Source of the DNA: Prochilodus magdalenae
Lineage: Eukaryota; Chordata; Actinopteri; Characiformes; Prochilodontidae
Length of the DNA: 64,000 nt
Reading direction: 5' to 3'
NCBI GenBank assembly: GCA_024036415.1
Contig: JAMWET010007157.1
Span: 898,501 to 962,500 of the forward strand
How positions within the stretch are numbered: position 1 is the first letter of the stretch; every line of letters begins with the position of its first letter. Made by a program: the position numbers and the translations under genes. Shown one piece after another: positions 63,501-64,000 of the stretch. Under the pieces are notes generated by a model, which worked only from the letters and a program-made list of their open reading frames with translations, searched no databases and was not told the origin of the DNA.

Positions 63501-63629
63501 GAACTACGACAAGCTGTATAATTCAGGAGAAAAGGAAAGGAATGGAAAGTGGTAAAGGATTTGAGTTTCTTACAGCGGGGCCACGGGTCGTGCACAGCGG
63601 TGAAGCCTCTGGCTCGAGCCTGTTTTCAT
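5696..63629 (-). CDS. nphp4: NPHP4 (nephrocystin-4), central 12 coding exons, partial gene
   Basis: The minus strand carries 12 exons whose joined translation matches vertebrate nephrocystin-4 from roughly human residue 485 to 1105. Exons in transcript order are 63629-63574, 57840-57706, 50893-50739, 41829-41638, 33599-33421, 28008-27848, 22488-22308, 14658-14524, 13879-13668, 13013-12787, 8722-8533 and 5779-5696. All have AG acceptors and GT donors, and all phases close. Known of the family: NPHP4 is a scaffold at the ciliary transition zone that binds NPHP1 and RPGRIP1L, and its loss causes nephronophthisis in humans. The part seen here spans a serine/proline-rich linker, a C2-like beta-sandwich (exons 4-7), a basic helical stretch (exon 9) and the start of Ig/MSP-like domains (exons 10-12). 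Domain names are family knowledge plus inference. Both ends of the gene lie outside the window. No frameshift or internal stop was seen. Confidence 0.96.
5780..8532 (-). other. NPHP4 intron 11 (2.8 kb)
   Basis: Contains the foldback copy of dispersed repeat A (7.50-7.99 kb). A GGAGGT triplet-like run sits near 7628. No gene recognised between 5.8 and 7.4 kb. Confidence 0.78.
7500..7990. mobile_element. Dispersed repeat A, copy 1, foldback form
   Basis: The segment 7540-7615 read on the minus strand repeats 7890-7985 read on the plus strand. Shared words are gctcaataaatattgc or gctcaatagatattgcc, the ggttacc or ggtaacc word, and atcttccttccca. The right arm also matches 22800-22890. Probably a non-autonomous DNA element with long inverted ends. 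Confidence 0.65.
8533..8722 (-). CDS. nphp4: NPHP4 window exon 11 (190 bp)
   Basis: Acceptor ctctctgtctgcag, donor gtgagc; enters in phase 2 and ends on a whole codon. The AG+T split codon gives Ser, then [21 protein letters not shown] and [14 protein letters not shown], matching human VIVDSQEWRDFK, DMFHLRG and LRPHETAHVPFKFQ. Ig/MSP-like beta-strand pattern. The longer open frame that extends past the donor is intronic. Confidence 0.98.
10370..10457. repeat. CA/TG inverted microsatellite
   Basis: An acacacac run passes through atatgtatg into a tgtgtgtg run, so the two halves are complementary and can fold back. Confidence 0.85.
12727..12776. repeat. (GT)n microsatellite at the exon 10 donor
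   Basis: About 50 bp of GT on the plus strand, reading CA in the transcript, starting about 10 nt inside the intron from the exon 10 donor at 12786. Confidence 0.97.
12787..13013 (-). CDS. nphp4: NPHP4 window exon 10 (227 bp)
   Basis: Acceptor aattctctcag, phase 0 start, phase 2 end at the weak donor gtggga. [17 protein letters not shown] and [16 protein letters not shown] match human DLQVIAAYRERTKAES and [16 protein letters not shown]. This is the exon that first identifies the gene. The second half has the beta-strand pattern of an Ig/MSP-like domain. A CA repeat follows within about 10 nt of the donor. Confidence 0.99.
13014..13667 (-). other. NPHP4 intron 9 (0.65 kb)
   Basis: Short, very AT-rich intron with no recognised repeat; a modest pyrimidine tract precedes the exon 10 acceptor (aattctctcag). 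Confidence 0.85.
13668..13879 (-). CDS. nphp4: NPHP4 window exon 9 (212 bp)
   Basis: Enters in phase 1 and ends in phase 0 at donor gtgagc. [19 protein letters not shown] and RRRKIDRM match human LADVDSELAAMLLTHARQG and RRRKLERM. The exon is highly charged and probably helical. It ends with a Thr run and SSSM that are not conserved with human. GC content is higher than in the flanking introns. Confidence 0.97.
13880..14523 (-). other. NPHP4 intron 8 (0.64 kb)
   Basis: Short AT-rich intron starting with a weak gtacca donor and ending in the acceptor tgtacattgcag. No repeat or gene recognised. Confidence 0.85.
14524..14658 (-). CDS. nphp4: NPHP4 window exon 8 (135 bp)
   Basis: Acceptor cttgtgttgaacag, donor gtacca (weak); enters and leaves in phase 1. 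Reads [13 protein letters not shown] and then GFRGGSL, aligned with human LPPSRSRVISND and RFSGGSL, a Ser-rich linker after the C2-like region. The donor is defined by the phase of exon 9. Confidence 0.93.
15879..16383 (+). mobile_element. Miniature Tc1-like DNA element
   Basis: Inverted ends tacactatatggcctaaagt (15879) and its partner ending gcactgtagtgta (16383) begin and end in TA. The interior keeps Tc1-like transposase remnants: cctgacctcaaccccactga, which would encode the D-L-N-P segment before the third catalytic residue, and cttccccagaagaatggagg. About 505 bp, with most of the transposase lost. Confidence 0.85.
17990..18990. promoter_or_regulatory. Candidate conserved noncoding element / enhancer
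   Basis: A 1 kb block with unusual complexity for this intron, few stops on either strand (overlapping open frames at 17987-18523 minus and 18039-18479 plus), and many homeodomain-type TAAT cores. Examples are ttaattaa near 18246, cttaatta near 18290, aattaatta near 18325, and further TAAT cores near 18400, 18560 and 18870. TCF/SOX-like acaaagg words occur at 18494 and 18895. No protein family was recognised in either open frame. Regulatory function is inference from composition only. Confidence 0.35.
21755..22200 (+). repeat. Degenerate direct duplication, about 0.32 kb apart
   Basis: The pair cctcacttatgaaactaggt at 21818 and cctcacttttgaaactaggc at 22151, each followed by aaacctt, sits in longer partly similar segments. 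Weak elsewhere. Confidence 0.5.
22308..22488 (-). CDS. nphp4: NPHP4 window exon 7 (181 bp)
   Basis: Acceptor gtctgtgtgcag, donor gtaagc; starts in phase 0 and ends in phase 1. [17 protein letters not shown] matches human LLRQGRPAVQASHELEV, and the exon closes with [12 protein letters not shown] against human KGRLHLTLANVG. The middle (residues about 27-42 of the exon) diverges from human. Completes the C2-like region. Confidence 0.98.
22693..22920 (+). repeat. Dispersed repeat A, copy 2
   Basis: Starts gttgcatccagaaagaatc and continues through gtggtgggtaggt and cgtgagaaatgcaaatg. It ends with tactgagagactc, actgcccatatc and gatcctggtaacc. The first half matches 56775-56955 and the second half matches 7860-7985, linking all three copies. 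Confidence 0.68.
23538..24329 (+). mobile_element. Tc1-like DNA transposon, internally deleted copy
   Basis: Terminal inverted repeats (left near ccatattgtcaaaagtatt, right near aatacttttggcaatatag) start and end with TA, the Tc1/mariner target site. The interior follows a full-length fish Tc1-like element in order (agaatgggtcactct, gtagccaattttctg, gagagcttcatgg, ttccataaacac) but lacks two blocks. These are the middle of the transposase after about 24070, and the segment that encodes the third catalytic acidic residue after about 24150. About 790 bp against roughly 1.6 kb for intact members. It cannot encode active transposase. Confidence 0.88.
27848..28008 (-). CDS. nphp4: NPHP4 window exon 6 (161 bp)
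   Basis: Acceptor ttgcttatgtcag, donor gtatga; enters in phase 1 and ends on a whole codon. Reads [20 protein letters not shown] and then [18 protein letters not shown], matching human FQLRYMVGPGFLKPGER and [18 protein letters not shown]. This is the best conserved part of the window and looks like core strands of a C2-like fold. Confidence 0.98.
28078..28425. repeat. Purine tract upstream of exon 6
   Basis: About 350 bp of plus-strand purines. In the transcript it is a CU-rich run ending about 70 nt before the exon 6 acceptor at 28009. The open frames here are composition by-products. Confidence 0.93.
29490..29620 (+). repeat. Dispersed repeat B, copy 1, first part
   Basis: Shares ttttgtgcatg, cttacaaagttataaagc and tttgttacaaggtgatg with the copy at 52365-52620. 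The rest of that copy's order resumes only at about 30155. Confidence 0.5.
30155..30250 (+). repeat. Dispersed repeat B, copy 1, second part
   Basis: Contains gcaagcttggcactccctc and gactaccagaggtc, matching the end of the copy at 52365-52620. It is separated from the first part by about 530 bp of unrelated sequence. Confidence 0.5.
30879..31420. repeat. Purine tract with (AG)n and (GAAA)n cores
   Basis: A perfect AG run at 30879-30941 and a GAAA run at 31208-31247 lie in about 540 bp of plus-strand purines. The long Ser/Leu/Phe open frames on the minus strand come from this composition. Confidence 0.95.
33421..33599 (-). CDS. nphp4: NPHP4 window exon 5 (179 bp)
   Basis: Acceptor ctgctgtccacag, donor gtaaga; enters in phase 2 and leaves in phase 1. 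The split codon with exon 4 is AG+G (Arg). [14 protein letters not shown] matches human YFTFQFYRFPPATT almost exactly, followed by a proline-rich loop that is longer than in human, then KDGTPSS. Part of the C2-like region. Translation beyond the donor (GKISLGEP) is intronic. Confidence 0.97.
34948..35630. mobile_element. Non-autonomous DNA element with long inverted arms
   Basis: The left arm (core 35049-35190) and right arm (core 35411-35567) are inverted copies sharing gtgggtggt, cattctcagca, cagtgacac and ggtatgagtggatcagacac. About 220 bp separates the cores. Weaker complementarity continues outward to about 34950 and 35630. Such palindromic elements are abundant in some otophysan fish genomes. 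No transposase is encoded. The open frames inside are arm by-products. Confidence 0.82.
36486..36612. repeat. (AC)n microsatellite, about 127 bp
   Basis: Near-perfect AC dinucleotide run with a few ct and at interruptions. It reads GU in the NPHP4 transcript. Confidence 0.97.
38205..38795. repeat. Long purine tract (GA/GAAA-rich), about 590 bp
   Basis: The plus strand is overwhelmingly A and G with few interruptions, made of short degenerate agag, gaaa and ggaa runs. The Ser/Phe/Leu-rich minus-strand open frames are by-products. In NPHP4 pre-mRNA this is a long CU-rich run. Confidence 0.93.
39632..39916 (+). mobile_element. tRNA-derived SINE
   Basis: The head contains an A-box-like gtgggctggaggttag and a clear B box, ggttcgattc (about 39688). 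It is followed by the central fish-SINE word cccttgagcaaggcacctaa and a 3' end that runs into an A-rich tail. About 280 bp. Inserted in the plus orientation, antisense to NPHP4. The exact family name is not certain. Confidence 0.85.
40085..41052. repeat. 31-bp minisatellite with 62- and 93-bp higher-order periods
   Basis: About 31 imperfect 31-bp units. Two unit types alternate, one containing cagattaaatgcttttggcc and the other caggttagatgtgttagacc, giving a 62-bp period at 40.36-40.52 kb. At 40822-41010 a trimer of 93 bp is duplicated nearly exactly. An older repeat of about 210 bp links 40085 and 40295 (cagatcagatctgatggctt). Plus-strand open frames here (rich in Gly, Leu, Asp) are repeat by-products. 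Confidence 0.95.
41638..41829 (-). CDS. nphp4: NPHP4 window exon 4 (192 bp)
   Basis: Acceptor cttttctgctcag; one base completes the Gly codon from exon 3; ends in phase 2 at donor gtctgt. The motifs [26 protein letters not shown] and ILQFLAFTR match human GFPEILDA, EPVTFNPQKEESDCLQSN and VLQFLAFSR. This begins the C2-like beta-sandwich. A second cag nine bases into the exon is an in-frame alternative acceptor. The donor is weak (CT at +3/+4) but supported by the phase of exon 5. Confidence 0.97.
43262..43370 (+). repeat. (ATTC)n with attached dispersed repeat fragment
   Basis: A short cattcattcattc-type run is followed by gggagtgctggagcccatcc, a word widely repeated in fish genomes behind such runs. 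Fragment only. Confidence 0.5.
43915..44150 (+). repeat. Common teleost interspersed repeat fragment
   Basis: Contains gggcgacagtggcaag, then gaggaagaaacttccag and aggaacccatt. These words, in this order, recur across many fish genomes in a non-autonomous element. Class not certain; identified from memory of the motif order. Confidence 0.55.
44210..44295 (+). repeat. Possible diverged copy of the inverted-repeat element near 35 kb
   Basis: The words gctggtgtcactgt, tggtgagaatagtccac and cctacatgatat occur in the same order as in the right arm at 35470-35520. Similarity is patchy and no second arm was found. Confidence 0.35.
48582..50062. repeat. 34-bp minisatellite array, about 43 copies
   Basis: Tandem 34-bp units, for example between the gtagcagatgaag motifs at 49384 and 49418. 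The low-coordinate end (48.58-48.96 kb) has diverged units built on tagtgtagtatgtaaagtac. The high-coordinate part (48.96-50.06 kb) is nearly uniform, with alternating gtagcagatg and gtagaagatg versions and a block carrying tacag instead of gtgtag (49.36-49.50 kb). One unit near 49860-49890 is scrambled. No spacers, so it is not a CRISPR array. It starts about 0.68 kb downstream of exon 3 in the transcribed direction. Confidence 0.97.
50739..50893 (-). CDS. nphp4: NPHP4 window exon 3 (155 bp)
   Basis: Acceptor gtgtttgtcag, start phase 0, end phase 2 with donor gtcagt. Reads an acidic stretch and then [19 protein letters not shown], matching human LPFTPLHAPIVVGTQT. The donor was chosen because the two leftover bases GG plus the first base of exon 4 make a Gly codon and keep the frame. 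The donor is weak (C at +3). Translation past the donor into the intron is not conserved. Confidence 0.93.
51104..51168. repeat. AT-rich palindromic microsatellite
   Basis: Two (TA)n runs flanked by agactctata and tatagagt motifs read as nested inverted repeats and could form a hairpin. Confidence 0.85.
52365..52620 (+). repeat. Dispersed repeat B, copy 2
   Basis: Shares ordered blocks with 29490-29620 and 30155-30250: ttttgtgcatg, acaaagtta or gcaaagtta, tctctgttacatggtgatg, and ggcttggcacgcactcacac. The blocks are contiguous here but split in the other copy. Family not named; probably a non-autonomous transposon. Confidence 0.6.
56775..56955 (+). repeat. Dispersed repeat A, copy 3 (partial)
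   Basis: Begins gttgcacccagaaggaatc and continues with ggtgggtaggtctgacatc. It aligns with the copy at 22693-22900 over more than 100 bases. No complete terminal structure is visible. Probably a fragment of a non-autonomous DNA element. Confidence 0.6.
57706..57840 (-). CDS. nphp4: NPHP4 window exon 2 (135 bp)
   Basis: Starts after a ctgctgcacag acceptor and ends at donor gtaaga; 45 whole codons, phase 0 at both ends. The opening residues [14 protein letters not shown] align with human LSISQLAASPRSPT near residue 502, which fixes both frame and start. The rest is Ser/Pro/Gln-rich linker with little conservation. The first 15 exon bases form a CT run ending in cag, so a second acceptor lies inside the exon at 57825; using it would remove LSLSQ in frame. 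Confidence 0.88.
59957..59997. repeat. (GAAA)n microsatellite
   Basis: About ten perfect gaaa tetranucleotide units on the plus strand. Confidence 0.95.
60360..60430. repeat. GA-rich purine tract
   Basis: About 70 nt of plus-strand purines (agagagagaaag type) with few interruptions. It gives a CU-rich run in the NPHP4 pre-mRNA. Confidence 0.85.
60525..60553. repeat. (AC)n microsatellite
   Basis: About 14 uninterrupted AC units on the plus strand. Confidence 0.95.
61670..61870. repeat. Decayed relative of the 22-bp array
   Basis: Segments such as gtatagtattgaacagtgat, gtacagtgaatacagaagag and ctgaagagcacagtcagtg follow each other at about 22-bp spacing. They share the agt-a-agt pattern of the array at 62.5-63.1 kb but are far more diverged. 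Read as an old, no longer homogenised array. Confidence 0.55.
62466..62512. repeat. Pentanucleotide microsatellite (TATAG)n
   Basis: About nine imperfect copies of a tatag unit, with one g-substituted copy. It sits directly beside the 22-bp array, whose units also contain tatag or tacag, so the two may share an origin. Confidence 0.85.
62520..63080. repeat. 22-bp minisatellite array
   Basis: About 25 imperfect tandem copies of a 22-bp unit whose core reads gtgatgagtatagtgggga. Copies vary at several sites, and the units between 62940 and 63060 are the most regular. The minus-strand open frames here (rich in His, Tyr, Ser, Pro) are by-products of the repeat. It begins about 0.5 kb downstream of exon 1 in the direction of transcription. 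Confidence 0.88.
63574..63629 (-). CDS. nphp4: NPHP4 window exon 1 (56 bp, linker)
   Basis: A small exon with a good polypyrimidine acceptor (ttcttccctttcag) and donor gtaaga. It starts with the last two bases of a split codon and ends on a whole codon. The frame that joins in phase to exon 2 reads [18 protein letters not shown], which resembles the poorly conserved linker before human LSISQLAAS (human APQNSPVGPG). Another frame is open with a Met (MKTGSSQ...), but its end phase does not fit exon 2. The call rests on splice sites, phase and position rather than strong identity. Confidence 0.78.
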
Positions 63630-64000
63630 CTGAAAGGGAAGAAAAACACACAGTCAGAACAAACTTACTTCCTTCCTCTAAAATTCATGTTCCCATTTGG
63701 GTTTGATCAAAAGTTTTATCGCAAAGTTTTGTTTCTTTGACACCACTTAAACCACAAAGATGCAGGTGGAATTTGGAGTCAGTACAGAATATGATCCTAG
63801 TTTTATGTTTATGTTTTTTTATTTACTTTTACTTATTTAACTTTTAATTTTTAGTGTTATTTTATGACAGTAACTTTAAAGCAGTATGTTACAATAAATA
63901 TTGTATGCTTGTGCATCAAAACAACAGCAAATAAAACAAACAAGAAAACTACACACAAATACATTTTTAGCAGATTGAGACTTTTCTGAATTCTCTTGCT
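63630..64000 (-). other. Intron upstream of window exon 1 (3' part)
   Basis: AT-rich sequence ending on the minus strand in a strong pyrimidine-rich acceptor next to exon 1. No exon, RNA gene or repeat was recognised here; the preceding NPHP4 exon lies beyond the window. Confidence 0.7.

Larger units (their letters stand above)
57841..63573 (-). other. NPHP4 intron 1 (5.7 kb)
   Basis: Holds the 22-bp array (62.5-63.1 kb), its decayed relative (61.67-61.87 kb), an AC repeat (60.5 kb), a GA tract (60.36 kb), a GAAA repeat (59.96 kb) and a purine-rich stretch (59.59-59.75 kb). The block 60620-60830 is compositionally complex and may be conserved noncoding sequence. No further coding exon was recognised. 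Confidence 0.8.

Overview
This is nuclear DNA from a ray-finned fish, not a compact microbial or viral genome. It has large introns with GT/AG boundaries, AT-rich sequence full of microsatellites, tRNA-derived SINEs and decayed Tc1-like transposons of kinds common in teleosts. The repeat types suggest an otophysan fish (characin or catfish group); that placement is inference.

The only protein-coding gene I can support is a central part of NPHP4 (nephrocystin-4), on the minus strand. Twelve coding exons run from 63629 down to 5696. Together they give about 1.9 kb of coding sequence, about 635 codons, matching roughly residues 485-1105 of the 1426-residue human protein (human numbering counted from memory). 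Every exon junction closes in phase, and three weakly conserved exons (63574-63629, 57706-57840, 5696-5779) were accepted because their phase and position fit. The first exons, which lie beyond 64000, and the last exons, which lie below position 1, are outside the window. NPHP4 is a scaffold of the ciliary transition zone that works with NPHP1 and RPGRIP1L.

Layout from high to low coordinates, which is the direction of transcription. Intron 1 (57841-63573) holds a 22-bp minisatellite with a decayed outlier, plus GA and GAAA tracts. Intron 2 (50894-57705) holds an AT palindrome and copies of two dispersed repeats. Intron 3 (41830-50738) holds a 1.5 kb array of a 34-bp unit. Intron 4 (33600-41637) holds a 31-bp array with higher-order structure, a SINE, a 0.6 kb purine tract, a long AC repeat and a large inverted-repeat element. 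Intron 5 (28009-33420) holds two long purine tracts. Intron 6 (22489-27847) holds an internally deleted Tc1-like element. Intron 7 (14659-22307) holds a miniature Tc1-like element and a block around 18-19 kb that looks like conserved noncoding sequence. Introns 8 and 9 are short. Intron 10 starts with a CA repeat directly behind a weak splice donor. Introns 11 and 12 hold a foldback element, a SINE and two Tc1-like remnants.

I found no undescribed gene system. The leads worth following concern noncoding sequence: the three minisatellites, each 0.5-0.7 kb downstream of an exon; the CA repeat at the exon 10 donor; the one-sided CU-rich tracts in the pre-mRNA; and the candidate enhancer block in intron 7.
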